Positions 7,920 through 14,847 are shown, counted from the stretch's first letter. The stretch is 39,485 nucleotides of DNA from Tateyamaria omphalii (GCF_014651375.1 NZ_BMWT01000014.1:1-39485); one strand, 5' to 3'. Notes: generated by a model from the letters alone, not told the origin. Program-made: numbers and translations.

Positions 7920-8118
7920 GGACAAAACCATAGGTATGCCAATTGCGATGCTGGTCTTGGGCCACAATGCAAGCGAGCGCGAAGTGGGTTATGTCGTCCG
8001 CTGGAATACTGGCCAAAACGAGTGCGTATGGTGCGAAAAGCTGAATCGCGCGGAAAAGCGGGCGGCGCGACAAGCGAGGCTGCCGGAAGGTCTGCCGTTC
8101 AGTAGGGCAGGGGGGTAA
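7912..8118 (+). CDS. Small protein with GYVVRWNTG motif (68 aa), paralogue of 16566-16859
   Basis: Start ATG at 7912, with GAGG 5 nt upstream, inside the end of the preceding gene. The core (IGMPIAMLVLG... EVGYVVRWNTG... VWCEKL... KRAARQ... LPEGLPFSRA) is shared with the 97-aa protein at 16566-16859, which has a longer N-terminus. The shared block contains one conserved WCE motif and a basic helix. I recognise no named family. The presence of two diverged copies on one plasmid shows that the family is maintained and supports both as real genes. Confidence 0.7.
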   Translation: MGEDKTIGMPIAMLVLGHNASEREVGYVVRWNTGQNECVWCEKLNRAEKRAARQARLPEGLPFSRAGG

Positions 8119-8120
8119 CG

Positions 8121-8402
8121 ATGCTCTGCACTGTGTCTCAAGTGCGGATACGTAGCACGATGCTGCGCAACCGTGCTGGCGCATTCGTGCGTGGGTGGTT
8201 TTATACCCCACGGGATGCGGCTCTGCGCGTGCCAGATACAACGCGAGAACATGCGCGGCCCGTTGTGATCTGCGAAGATTGCAAGGGGAATGCGGTGGTC
8301 GTGCTGGCCGTTCGACCAGACAGCATAGAGTTCCGATTTGGAGACGGAACGGTTGTTGAAAAGTCCTATGAAGCTATCAAGGATGAGGCCATTGGGTTTT
8401 GA
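8121..8402 (+). CDS. Hypothetical small protein (93 aa)
   Basis: Third gene of the operon, 2 bp after its neighbour, with a GGGGGG-type ribosome site just before the ATG. The sequence is basic at the N-terminus (VRIRSTMLRNRAGAFVRGWFYTPRDAALRVP) and carries a CEDCKG motif in the middle, followed by a small beta-rich C-terminal half. A single CxxC pair might bind metal as a dimer. No family recognised. It is followed by a hairpin around 8416-8434 (GGCG/CGCC) without a T-run. Confidence 0.6.
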   Translation: MLCTVSQVRIRSTMLRNRAGAFVRGWFYTPRDAALRVPDTTREHARPVVICEDCKGNAVVVLAVRPDSIEFRFGDGTVVEKSYEAIKDEAIGF

Positions 8403-8459
8403 TGAGAACGCGCATGGCGTCGTGAAACGCCGCGCACGGCTCTGGCGCCAATGCTGATA

Positions 8460-8618
8460 TCACTGTCGTGATTTCAGTGTCAGGCTGATTTTTAGAAACA
8501 GGAAGTTCAGTTCAATCGTCAGGCTCAGGTCGAGCTTTCGAAGTTTGGCCCGTGTCTGGCGCAAGCGGCGTGACGCGAGGCGTTTGAGTGCGATGGATCG
8601 TTTGCGAATGTAAGTCAT
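8460..8618 (-). CDS. Small basic protein (52 aa), hairpin leader upstream
   Basis: A short minus-strand frame beginning ATG at 8618 with AAAGGA 7 nt upstream and ending at TGA 8462-8460. The translation starts MTYIRKRSIALKRLASRRL and is strongly basic in its first half with a hydrophobic-amphipathic second half; it may bind nucleic acid or membrane. The evidence for translation is the good ribosome site and the long inverted repeat directly upstream (8654-8731), the same layout as other leading-region genes. No family recognised. It fills most of the otherwise gene-free 8403-8851 interval. Confidence 0.45.
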   Translation of the reverse strand: MTYIRKRSIALKRLASRRLRQTRAKLRKLDLSLTIELNFLFLKISLTLKSRQ

Positions 8619-8653
8619 AAAATGGTCCTTTCGTTGTTAATGAAACCCCTGTC

Positions 8654-8731
8654 GCAGAACGGAAAAGGGGGGCCGTCAATGCCCGCGCAGCGGCCCGAAG
8701 GGCTTGGCGTTGACGGTCGCCCGCGTTCTGC
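8654..8731 (-). repeat. Long inverted repeat upstream of the 52-aa gene
   Basis: Outer arms GCAGAACG (8654-8661) and CGTTCTGC (8724-8731) enclose inner arms GGCCGTCAATGCC (8671-8683) and GGCGTTGACGGTC (8706-8718). On the plus strand the two inner non-Watson-Crick positions are G-T wobbles, so the plus strand, the predicted transferred strand, folds better than the minus strand. It lies 35 bp upstream of the minus-strand ATG at 8618. Confidence 0.7.
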
Positions 8732-8851
8732 AAAATGGGGTGTAGTGAAGACGAAAGGAGCAGTTTGTGACGTTGCTGAGCTGGTCAGCAGTTAAATGCC
8801 CTCACGCTGCGACGCCGCGTCCAGGCGCGTGCTGCGTAAAGGTCGATGATG

Positions 8852-9199
8852 TCAGTGTTGTGCCCTGATTAGCTCATTAGCGATGAGGCCGGTGACACTG
8901 GCATAGGCCATTGTGCCGTCTGGCTGTTCCGCACGAGCAAGTGATTTAGCAATGTCTTCTGGCCGGTGCCCATGTTGCAGCAAAAGCGAGATGAGAACGC
9001 AGGCATCTTGAATCTGAAACTCAAGCGCTGATCCCGACCTAAAGCCAGCCGAATAGAAAACCTCGCGCGGCCTTCCATCCTCTTTCGGATCGTAACCGAC
9101 AGATAGGTGGATCGTGTGTCCGTCTGGCGTCTCGATGGTCAGCGTCTCCGACGGGCGGCGACCGGGCAGATTGTGGCGTGGTTCGGGTGCGTCTTTCAT
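8852..9199 (-). CDS. TSCPD-domain protein (ribonucleotide reductase C-terminal-like), 115 aa
   Basis: The sequence from about residue 20 (ETPDGHTIHLSVGYDPKEDG, then REVFYSAGFRSGSALEFQIQDACVLISLLLQHG, HRPEDIAKSLAR, ASVTGLIANEL) follows the TSCPD domain found at the C-terminus of some class II ribonucleotide reductases and as stand-alone proteins in alphaproteobacteria. The stand-alone form has no established activity. I use the ATG at 9199; an upstream in-frame TTG (9238) is possible and the ribosome site is weak. It is followed downstream by the 52-aa gene and preceded by DUF736 on the same strand. Confidence 0.75.
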   Translation of the reverse strand: MKDAPEPRHNLPGRRPSETLTIETPDGHTIHLSVGYDPKEDGRPREVFYSAGFRSGSALEFQIQDACVLISLLLQHGHRPEDIAKSLARAEQPDGTMAYASVTGLIANELIRAQH

Positions 9200-9346
9200 A
9201 GCTGTATTCTCGCAGATTTGGCGTGTTTGTCGCCCCAAAAAGCCGCCGCCGAGGGAATGACGACGGCAGTTTCCGTGAGTGGCGCGGGTCTTGGTGCCCG
9301 CTGTTTGTGCGGGGCAGGGGCGGCGTGGGCCGCCCCTTGGCTGGCG

Positions 9347-9667
9347 TTAGCCAGCCAGCGGGACCAGGCGGTATTCGCCTTCGGGGTCTTCGTCGGTGCG
9401 AAGGGCGTTTACGCGTACCTGTTGGCCGTTCACCATGACCGCGAGAGAGATGTACTTGTTGCCTGCTTGGCTGGTCTGCTCCCATGCTGACCCGATGCGG
9501 ATGATCCGGTTGCGCGGGGTGCGGGTGGTGATTTCGTAGTCCGGGTGTGTGTCTTTGGCTTTGTGCGGGTTCTTGCTGAGCGTGATATCCACGTCGAAGG
9601 TCAGCGATGCGATCCAACCGGTGATTGCGTTGTCGTCAGTGCGGGTGATTTGTCCGTCGATTGCCAT
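9347..9667 (-). CDS. DUF736 family protein (106 aa)
   Basis: It starts MAIDGQITRTDDNAITGWIASLTF and shows the DUF736 pattern of an N-terminal beta segment, a central charged region and IGSAWEQTSQAGNKYISLAVMVNG near the C-terminus. DUF736 proteins are common on alphaproteobacterial plasmids and integrative elements; their function is unknown. GGAG lies 6 nt upstream of the ATG. A second, decayed and inverted copy with the same leader lies at 9900-10162. A long hairpin (9697-9779) sits in the leader. Stable hairpins at the 3' side (for example GGGGCGGC/GCCGCCCC at 9317-9336) may end the transcript. Confidence 0.85.
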   Translation of the reverse strand: MAIDGQITRTDDNAITGWIASLTFDVDITLSKNPHKAKDTHPDYEITTRTPRNRIIRIGSAWEQTSQAGNKYISLAVMVNGQQVRVNALRTDEDPEGEYRLVPLAG

Positions 9668-9696
9668 TGGTCATCTCCTTTGTTTCGATGGGGATA

Positions 9697-9779
9697 AGCA
9701 AGAAGGGGGCGAATGAAGGATGCAGGCGGAAAATTGGGGGGACCGCGCGCAGCGTGGGGGTGCCGATTTTCTGCTTGCT
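9697..9779 (-). repeat. Inverted repeat in the DUF736 leader
   Basis: AGCAAG (9697-9702) pairs with CTTGCT (9774-9779), and AAAATTGG (9730-9737) pairs with CCGATTTT (9763-9770), including one G-T wobble on the plus strand. It is located 30-110 bp upstream of the DUF736 start. The arrangement is like the other leading-region leaders. The remaining 9780-9899 interval holds only a shorter stem (ATCGAA/TTCGAT, about 9803-9830) and the leader of the decayed copy. Confidence 0.55.
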
Positions 9780-9899
9780 GAGGCTCAAAGGATCTCGTGA
9801 TCGAAGCCGCAGGCGTAGATCTTCGATGATGAGCTGAAGGAACATTCTTCAGGCGTTCCCTTCATCCCCATCAAAAGAGAAACAAAGGGGGTGGCCAGT

Positions 9900-10162
9900 G
9901 GTGATCGACAAAATCACTCTGATGACAACGCAATCATTGGCGGTCGACTGAGCGAGTTCCATTCGTGGATTTTGGCATCACGCGCCCGCACAAGGCCAAG
10001 GACACGCGCATGGACGGACCGCCAACTGCTCTCTTGGCCTCGGATCGCGTTTCGCATCGGGTGTTCTGGGGGCAGGCCACCGCACGGCCACACTGCTTGG
10101 ACTGGCAATGATAAACGGCCATACTGGACGCACAGAAGCTCCTGCCAGTGAAGGCCCATTAG
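9900..10162 (+). pseudogene. Degenerate inverted copy of the DUF736 gene
   Basis: The nucleotide sequence tracks the DUF736 gene in several blocks: GATCGACAAAATCACT with GATGACAACGCAATCA near the 5' end, CCGCACAAGGCCAAGGACAC in the middle, CGCATCGGGTGTTCTGGG further on and CTGGCAATGATAAACGGC near the end. The leader (CCTTCATCCCCATCAAAAG, GAAACAAAGG) is also shared with the intact copy. Frameshifts and base changes leave no continuous DUF736 reading frame, so this is a pseudogene from an inverted duplication. It ends at a TAG (10160-10162) directly before the thermonuclease ribosome-site region. An intact DUF736-nuclease pair may have existed before. Confidence 0.75.
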
Positions 10163-10180
10163 GAGGTCCGTGATCCTGCG

Positions 10181-10681
10181 ATGTTAAGACGGCCAAGGAA
10201 GAGACCCAGCCGGTTCCGGCCACGGAAAAGGCGGCGGCAGATACCACGGCGCGCACTTCTTCCGGCAACTCTGCTCGTCCTTTTCGGGCTGTGGCTTTTT
10301 GATCCGAACACGCTCACACAAGCGACTGCGCGTGGGCAAATCTCCACGGTGGAAACCGTCATCCCGAACCGCCTCACGGTCGTGGACGGTGATACTGTGC
10401 GTTTGGCCGGTGAAACCATTCGGCTGATCGGCTTCGACACCCCAGAAACTTATCGCGCACAATGCGACTCTGAGTTGGCGCGGGGCGATGCAGCAACGAA
10501 AAGACTGCGTGAGTTGCTGGCCCGGGCGTCGTCGGTCCAGCTGGCCTATCAGCCGCGCCGCGACCGATACGGACGCGAGCTGGCGCGGCTCATGATTGAT
10601 GACCGCGACGTGGCGGATATCATGGTGGGGGAGGGGTTGGCCCGTCGCTATAGCGGCGGAAAGCGCCGCCCGTGGTGCTAA
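10181..10681 (+). CDS. Membrane-anchored thermonuclease (SNase) family protein, 166 aa
   Basis: Staphylococcal-nuclease-like fold. A very basic N-terminus (RRPRKRPSRFRPRKRRRQIPRR) is followed by one membrane segment at about residues 26-42, so the nuclease is probably exported and anchored. The SNase core follows: VVDGDTVRLAGETIRLIGFD, TPE with the usual Arg/Asp/Glu residues, then a Cys-containing insert (YRAQCDSELARG) and YGRELARLMIDD with the second catalytic Arg region, ending GLARRYSGG. Calcium-dependent cleavage of DNA or RNA is the family activity. A GGAGG lies 14 nt before the ATG, which is long. Similar nucleases often sit beside DUF736 genes on alphaproteobacterial elements. Confidence 0.85.
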   Translation: MLRRPRKRPSRFRPRKRRRQIPRRALLPATLLVLFGLWLFDPNTLTQATARGQISTVETVIPNRLTVVDGDTVRLAGETIRLIGFDTPETYRAQCDSELARGDAATKRLRELLARASSVQLAYQPRRDRYGRELARLMIDDRDVADIMVGEGLARRYSGGKRRPWC

Positions 10682-10926
10682 CTGTCTGCGCTCTCGCGCT
10701 CGATGATGCCACGCTCAACTTCCACCAACAAGCGTTCACCGTGATAGAGACAAAGCCAAGCGCGATTCGCCGCGTACACGCAACCGATAATCAGAGCGGT
10801 GGAAACGATCAGGGGCGGAGTGAGCGTCGCGACGATCACGACACCCAGGATCGCCACCAATGCGAATAGCCCGCCTAAGCGCCTACTGCGTCGGCGGGCT
10901 TTCGCAACTTCTGCAAGGCCAATCAT
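10678..10926 (-). CDS. Small membrane protein (82 aa)
   Basis: Two hydrophobic segments at about residues 17-35 and 39-55 flanked by basic residues (KARRRSRRLGG) and an acidic tail. ATG at 10926 with AAGGA 9 nt upstream. It ends convergently with the thermonuclease (4-bp overlap) and follows a 63-aa gene by 6 bp, so the two form a small operon. No recognised family; partner proteins unknown. Confidence 0.6.
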   Translation of the reverse strand: MIGLAEVAKARRRSRRLGGLFALVAILGVVIVATLTPPLIVSTALIIGCVYAANRAWLCLYHGERLLVEVERGIIERESADS

Positions 10927-10932
10927 GTTAGC

Positions 10933-11124
10933 CTATCCTTCTCGGATTGAAGGGTAAGGACGCGCCAGCCCGTAGCTGGCACCGTCCTGTTCGAAAAATC
11001 CATGAAAGCCGAGAAACCATGCGCGGTGCGCTTCGGTTTTCGCGAAGGCTCGCCGCGCCCAACGGGGCGCGGCGTGACCGCAATACCCCCACAAATAGAC
11101 TTGATGCGAAAGGAAGTCGCGCAT
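10933..11124 (-). CDS. Hypothetical protein (63 aa)
   Basis: It starts MRDFLSHQVYLWGYCGHAAP and is rich in Trp, Phe, His and Arg, with FLGFHGFFE near the C-terminus. AAGGA lies 8 nt before the ATG, and the next gene starts 6 bp after its stop, which supports translation. I have a memory of similar short proteins on Rhodobacteraceae plasmids but cannot name a family. It lies downstream of the toxin-antitoxin operon and could be a late member of that transcript. Confidence 0.5.
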   Translation of the reverse strand: MRDFLSHQVYLWGYCGHAAPRWARRAFAKTEAHRAWFLGFHGFFEQDGASYGLARPYPSIREG

Positions 11125-11186
11125 GTTCTAATCCTTGAAATCGTCCTGATATAAAGTATCAGGACTGCGGCCATAAGGGCGTGCCC

Positions 11187-11471
11187 TCACGCTCTTATGG
11201 CCGCCGCCACCACGTCCGGCTTTAGCTGGATGACTTTCAAAAAGAGCATGGCCGCACGATCCGGGCTACGGCGCTTTTGCTCCCAATCCCGAATAGCGCT
11301 TTCCGCCAAGCCGTAGCGCTCTGCAAATGCAGATTGCGACAGACCTTGGGATTTGCGGATGGCCGCAACATCGACCGCCTCCGGCACAAATACTGCGGCG
11401 GGTTCTGCTTTGCCTTCTGCGATGTCCAGCGCCTCTTGTGCGCTTGCGATTAGTTCTTTTCCGAAGCTCAT
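11187..11471 (-). CDS. HigA/MqsA-type antitoxin with helix-turn-helix (94 aa)
   Basis: The C-terminal half holds an XRE-type helix-turn-helix (VAAIRKSQGLSQSAFAERYG, then LAESAIRDWEQKRRSPDRAA), preceded by a flexible N-terminus that would contact the toxin. Its ATG overlaps the toxin stop by 4 bp (ATGA), so it is the second gene of a toxin-first operon, the order typical of HigBA. It should neutralise the toxin and repress the shared promoter through the palindromes at 11829-11878. Confidence 0.85.
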   Translation of the reverse strand: MSFGKELIASAQEALDIAEGKAEPAAVFVPEAVDVAAIRKSQGLSQSAFAERYGLAESAIRDWEQKRRSPDRAAMLFLKVIQLKPDVVAAAIRA

Positions 11472-11818
11472 AATTGGTCCTTTCTCTTGCGGTAGGCATC
11501 TGCCAGCTTTGGCAGGATGCGGGCCAGTTCGTTGCGCTCAGCCTGGGTCAAATTGCCTTTGTCGTTCTTCCCATAAATCGCCAGCATAAACACCGGAATG
11601 TCACCACCGCCAAAGTAGTGAATGGTCCGATACCCCCCGCTCTTGCCCTGACCTTGCCGTGCATGGCGCAGTTTCCGGGCACCGCCCGTCTGCGGCATGA
11701 TCGCGCCTGCTTCCGGGTCTAAGGCGATGGTCGAAATGATGGCTTGTACCTCGTCGTCACTCAAGCCGCATCGTTTGGCTTGGGCTAGAAAAACTGAGGT
11801 GGATACGACCGTTTGCAT
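11468..11818 (-). CDS. RelE/HigB-type toxin (116 aa)
   Basis: Starting at MQTVVSTSVFLAQAKRCGLS, the sequence has the RelE/HigB pattern: an N-terminal helix pair, then GGARKLRHARQGQGKSGGYR, IHYF, FMLAIYGKNDKGNLT and a C-terminal helix. The conserved basic GGARKLR and GKSGGYR segments and the YGKNDKG strand are typical of this mRNA-interferase superfamily. The ATG at 11818 is chosen because the -10 box (TATATT) ends only 9 nt before it; a farther upstream ATG (11836) would sit inside the operator palindrome. The pair would stabilise the plasmid by post-segregational killing. Confidence 0.85.
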   Translation of the reverse strand: MQTVVSTSVFLAQAKRCGLSDDEVQAIISTIALDPEAGAIMPQTGGARKLRHARQGQGKSGGYRTIHYFGGGDIPVFMLAIYGKNDKGNLTQAERNELARILPKLADAYRKRKDQL

Positions 11819-11828
11819 AAGTACAATA

Positions 11829-11878
11829 TACGGCATTGCCGTAGCCTTCACAAGTAAAAAGATACGGCAATGCCGTAT
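11829..11878 (-). promoter_or_regulatory. Toxin-antitoxin promoter with paired palindromic operators
   Basis: Two near-identical perfect palindromes, TACGGCATTGCCGTA (11829-11843) and ATACGGCAATGCCGTAT (11862-11878), have centres 34 bp apart, about three helical turns. On the minus strand TTGTGA, a 17-bp spacer and TATATT form a good promoter, and the proximal palindrome fills most of the spacer. A bound antitoxin would block RNA polymerase. The transcript would start at or within 1-2 nt of the toxin ATG. Confidence 0.85.
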
Positions 11879-11932
11879 AAAATGACGGTTGAGAATGGGC
11901 CAACCCGGCAAGGGCTGGCCCGCTCCAATGGA

Positions 11933-12787
11933 TCACATGGTGCTGAGGTCTACACCCAACGCGCGCAGGGCTGACCGTCCCGCACGAAGCGCATTCCCGG
12001 TCAACTGGCGTTGCCAAGCCTCTTGCGATGGTGCCCAGCGAAACCCGTTCGACTTCATCACGGCGCGGGTGTTCTCGTCGGGCTTGCCGTCAAAGAAGAA
12101 TTGCAGGCGGTTTTCCCCGGCGTTCTCAACGACACGGCACACACCCTGAAAATCGTATTCCTTGGTCTCGCGCGTGCTGGCCTTCTCAAGCTGGGCGATG
12201 CGTTTTTTTAGGCGGTTGATTTCGGCGTTATTGTTTGTGAGTTGGTAAGGGGCAAACCCGATAGGGCCAGCGTCGCCCCATTGTGGTTTGAGCAATTCCC
12301 GCGCCACTTGGGCGCTGAAATGATCCGCTACGGCTGCAAGTTCCGCTGCGTAGGTGTCAAAATCCTCGCCCGCACTCTCTGGTGTCACGCCTTTCTTGGC
12401 CCATTTGCGCACGATCTTATTCGCGGCTTTCATGTTGGCCTGTGACGTCTCAAGGTTCGCCAGCTTTTCGCGCAGTTTGTCCACGGCGTCGGGGTCGTCG
12501 CTGCTGATGCCACCAGTCCCAACGGCTGCGGCTTTCGCGCGCAACGCGCCCGCGCGTTTGCCTTCCTCAACGCTCTTGCGCATGGCGTTGTCTGCGCGTT
12601 TCAAGACGGCACGGTGCCGCCCCTCGCTGTGATGTCCGGCAAGGATAGGTTGCCCAAAGGGGATTCCTGTTGCTTCTTCGCTCAAGTCGGCGCGTTTATA
12701 GGCGTCATTTGACCGGGCGTCAGCGCGATCTGCGGCGGCTTCAAGACGTGCGCGGCGCGCTTCCTGCTTTTCTTCGTAACGGTTCAT
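11933..12787 (-). CDS. DUF3560 domain protein (284 aa)
   Basis: It starts MNRYEEKQEARRARLEAAAD, a charged helix, followed by the DUF3560 signature IPFGQPILAGHHSEGRHRA at about residues 42-60. The centre is helical (two coiled-coil-like stretches). The C-terminal 60 residues (FFFDGKPDENTRAVMKSNGF, then RWAPSQEAWQRQL) match the module that ends many DUF3560 proteins. The family is widespread on conjugative elements and has no established biochemical role. Third gene of the operon that starts at 13397; its ATG overlaps the preceding stop by one base (TAATG). Confidence 0.88.
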   Translation of the reverse strand: MNRYEEKQEARRARLEAAADRADARSNDAYKRADLSEEATGIPFGQPILAGHHSEGRHRAVLKRADNAMRKSVEEGKRAGALRAKAAAVGTGGISSDDPDAVDKLREKLANLETSQANMKAANKIVRKWAKKGVTPESAGEDFDTYAAELAAVADHFSAQVARELLKPQWGDAGPIGFAPYQLTNNNAEINRLKKRIAQLEKASTRETKEYDFQGVCRVVENAGENRLQFFFDGKPDENTRAVMKSNGFRWAPSQEAWQRQLTGNALRAGRSALRALGVDLSTM

Positions 12788-13071
12788 TATGCGACCTCCG
12801 GCAACGTGTTGAGTTGTGGGCTGTGTTCGGTTTTGTGTTCCATGGCTGGCAAGTCGAATGCGCCAACCTCCACCGCATCTTTGAAACCTTGGATAGCTTC
12901 GGCCCGGGTTGATGCGCCGTGATCGACACACCGCCCGCTTTTGAAGTGACTTACCCGCCAGCCTTTACCGCGCTTGTGCGCGACAAAGTGCATGTTCCGA
13001 AACTCAAAGAGGTATCCCGTTGCGGTCTCTGACCCTTTGAACAGGGCAACTTGAAATTCCACGCGGGTCAT
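12787..13071 (-). CDS. Hypothetical protein (94 aa)
   Basis: Middle gene of the DUF1419-like/DUF3560 operon. It overlaps the upstream gene by 4 bp (ATGA at 13068-13071) and the downstream ATG by one base, so translation is coupled on both sides. The N-terminal half (MTRVEFQVALFKGSETATGY, LFEFRNMHFVAHKRGKGW) looks beta-rich and the rest more helical. No signal peptide or membrane segment, and no recognised family. Confidence 0.72.
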   Translation of the reverse strand: MTRVEFQVALFKGSETATGYLFEFRNMHFVAHKRGKGWRVSHFKSGRCVDHGASTRAEAIQGFKDAVEVGAFDLPAMEHKTEHSPQLNTLPEVA

Positions 13072-13397
13072 TGCTCGGCCCCCTCGTAGAGATGCGTGCG
13101 AAACGCCTGTACCATGGCCGAAAATGGTTCGGAGTGGGGGACTGTGAGGCAGAAAAACCGCGTGCCAGACTGCAAAAACGCGTTTGACAGTGTGTCCGTG
13201 CACCGCTCACACATCATAAAGGCACCGCCCGAAAAGTGCAGCGGGGGCAACACTTCCAGAAAGTAGGTGTAAAGGTCTTCGGTTGTCTCAAACCATTGAT
13301 ACGGCTTGAAAACGTCGGGGGTATACCCTCGGTTGATAAGGGCAAAGGTGTCGTCATGGCCGTTAACTTGGGCCTCGCCTATTCTTTCAAAATCCAT
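13068..13397 (-). CDS. DUF1419-like protein (109 aa)
   Basis: The segment YQWFETTEDLYTYFLEVLPP followed by LHFSGGAFMMCE and a later RFFCLTV strand recalls the DUF1419 family of rhizobial and other alphaproteobacterial plasmids; the match is from memory and is moderate. Function of that family is unknown. It is the first gene of a three-gene operon, preceded by AAAGGAAACACCG before the ATG and by a 500-bp hairpin-rich leader (13398-13880). Confidence 0.65.
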   Translation of the reverse strand: MDFERIGEAQVNGHDDTFALINRGYTPDVFKPYQWFETTEDLYTYFLEVLPPLHFSGGAFMMCERCTDTLSNAFLQSGTRFFCLTVPHSEPFSAMVQAFRTHLYEGAEQ

Positions 13398-13514
13398 TCG
13401 GTGTTTCCTTTGTGGTGTCCTTTGGGTCTGTCGCCCAATGGGTCGGGGTTGAGGGACAGCGCAGAATGCGCCTGCTCCTGAAACCTCGAATGCGATGAAA
13501 GGAAGGATTGGGAG

Positions 13515-13591
13515 GATTTGAGCGAAATCGACGGACTGGCGCGGGCAGGAGGCGCAGCCGACAACACGGGTCTGTCTATTTCGCTTAAATC
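13515..13591 (-). repeat. Long hairpin (22-nt arms) in the DUF1419-like operon leader
   Basis: Arms 13515-13536 and 13570-13591 pair at 19 of 22 positions around a 33-nt loop. Of the three exceptions, two are G-T wobbles on the plus strand. The loop read on the minus strand contains GCCTCCT followed by a GC-rich tail, resembling the loop of the leader modules at 7.45 and 20.85 kb. The adjoining 13592-13680 interval adds shorter stems (GGCGG/CCGCC, GTTCGG/CCGAAC, CGGATC/GATCCG). I see no convincing gene in 13398-13902. Confidence 0.7.
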
Positions 13592-13680
13592 CGGCGGCAT
13601 CCCTGCCGCCAACGTCCTGCTGTGGCGTTCGGCTTGTCCGAACCCCAAGGGACTAGGATAGACCGGATCGAAGATCCGAC

Positions 13681-13879
13681 GCCCCAAGGATCGTGACCCA
13701 TCGGGCAGATCGACGTGGCCTCTGACGGACATGACACAAAGGAGTGGCGCGGGCTCGGACGAGACAGCGCCGCGACTATTGGGTCAGTTCGTGCGCGGTC
13801 GCGGTGTTCTGGGTGTAAGCCGGTTATGCCGGCTGAAGCCTAGAGCCTGGTGCCCTGCCGATTGGCAGGGCAGGGGCCA
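13681..13879 (-). repeat. Direct repeat R1, copy 1 (about 195 bp)
   Basis: Closely similar to 21065-21261 over its full length, with a shared start GCCCCAAGGATCGTGACCCA and shared blocks GACGGACATGA, CAGTTCGTGCG, GCGGTGTTCTGGGTG and CCTAGAGCCTGGTG. It contains hairpins GCCGG/CCGGC and GCCCTGCC/GGCAGGGC; in the second, stem bases change in paired fashion in copy 2. Both copies lie between the 3' end of a minus-strand gene and the leader of the next minus-strand operon. Confidence 0.8.
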
Positions 13880-13902
13880 CTAGCGGCAAACAGTTGGAAA
13901 TG

Positions 13903-14841
13903 TCAGCCTGCGTCCTCGAAAAAGTCGCAGATTTTGCCGATTACGGATGATCGGGTGACAAGATCGGCTCTTAGCAAGTCATGTTTTACCGCCGGAATCA
14001 TCTCATACCGTCCATCATTCCAATTCGCCATGCGGTTCTCGATGGCATCACGAGATACGAGCTGGTCGAGTTCGGCGCTAAACGCGATGCAAGGGATATC
14101 GGGTGCAGGTAGAGACGCGAGGCTTTTTGTTTCGTGTAACGCTTGCTGCAGCCATCCTATCGTTGGACCGCCTATCCAATGCTCATGTGTGAGACGATTC
14201 ACGTGTTGAAGATGAGCAAACATGTCTGCATCGGCTGTGATTTCGTTTTCTTCAAACGTCCAAGCGAGTGTTTCGTTTTCGCCGTTTTTACCGGGGGCGT
14301 AGCGTTGGCCGAAGCCAAGAGCGCGGGCTGTGCCGGTAACGACAGGGGCAATCATCAGCAAGATTTTTGGCAGTTTGATGCCCCACATGGGCGATGTGAA
14401 TGCGCACGCCTTGAACCGGTGTTCGCCCATAAGGTTGCGTAACGCGATGCAACCGCCCATCGAATTGCCGTGCACATAAAACGGTTGAGGCAGTTCAAGT
14501 TCGGATGCGGCGGATATGGCCGCCTGAACATCCAATTGATAGTCTGAAAACTGATCGACGTGTCCCGCACGTCGATCAGTTGCAATACGATCTGAGAGGC
14601 CAAGGCCGCGAAATTCCAGCACGCAAACCGAAAAGCCTTTGGCGTGCATTTCGCTGATGGCGTGACCTTGCTTTTCAATATAATCCGCGCGTCCCGGCAG
14701 CAAAAAGATGGTGCCTTTTTGCGTGGTCTCATCGGTCCACACGCCGATACGGAGTGCCGTGTGATCTGACGCAACTATTCGATAGCCCACACCATGCAGG
14801 GGGGCGTGCGCGAGTTCACAGTCTATAGGGAGTTGCTGCAA
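13903..14841 (-). CDS. Alpha/beta hydrolase, lysophospholipase-like (312 aa)
   Basis: Cytoplasmic serine hydrolase of the PldB/monoacylglycerol-lipase type. A lid-less core is visible: GTIFLLPGRADYIEK (oxyanion loop), the nucleophile elbow HGNSMGG with Ser about 127, an acid in SAELDQLVS (about Asp259) and the catalytic His in VKHDLL (about His287). No signal peptide. It starts 6 bp after the stop of the 542-aa membrane protein gene, so the pair forms an operon. On Rhodobacteraceae plasmids I recall such a hydrolase next to such a membrane protein being named as a putative quorum-lactone hydrolase and transporter (RcgR/RcgA); I could not verify this. Substrate unknown. Confidence 0.82.
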   Translation of the reverse strand: MQQLPIDCELAHAPLHGVGYRIVASDHTALRIGVWTDETTQKGTIFLLPGRADYIEKQGHAISEMHAKGFSVCVLEFRGLGLSDRIATDRRAGHVDQFSDYQLDVQAAISAASELELPQPFYVHGNSMGGCIALRNLMGEHRFKACAFTSPMWGIKLPKILLMIAPVVTGTARALGFGQRYAPGKNGENETLAWTFEENEITADADMFAHLQHVNRLTHEHWIGGPTIGWLQQALHETKSLASLPAPDIPCIAFSAELDQLVSRDAIENRMANWNDGRYEMIPAVKHDLLRADLVTRSSVIGKICDFFEDAG

Positions 14842-14847
14842 GGGAGG

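Noticed and set aside
8767..8868. 33-aa plus-strand frame with AAAGGAG upstream
   Set aside because: It overlaps the end of the TSCPD gene, starts with GTG and has no distinctive sequence; too weak to annotate.
13379..13732. 117-aa frame in the DUF1419-like operon leader
   Set aside because: It runs through inverted repeats and R1, lacks a ribosome site and shows no family resemblance.
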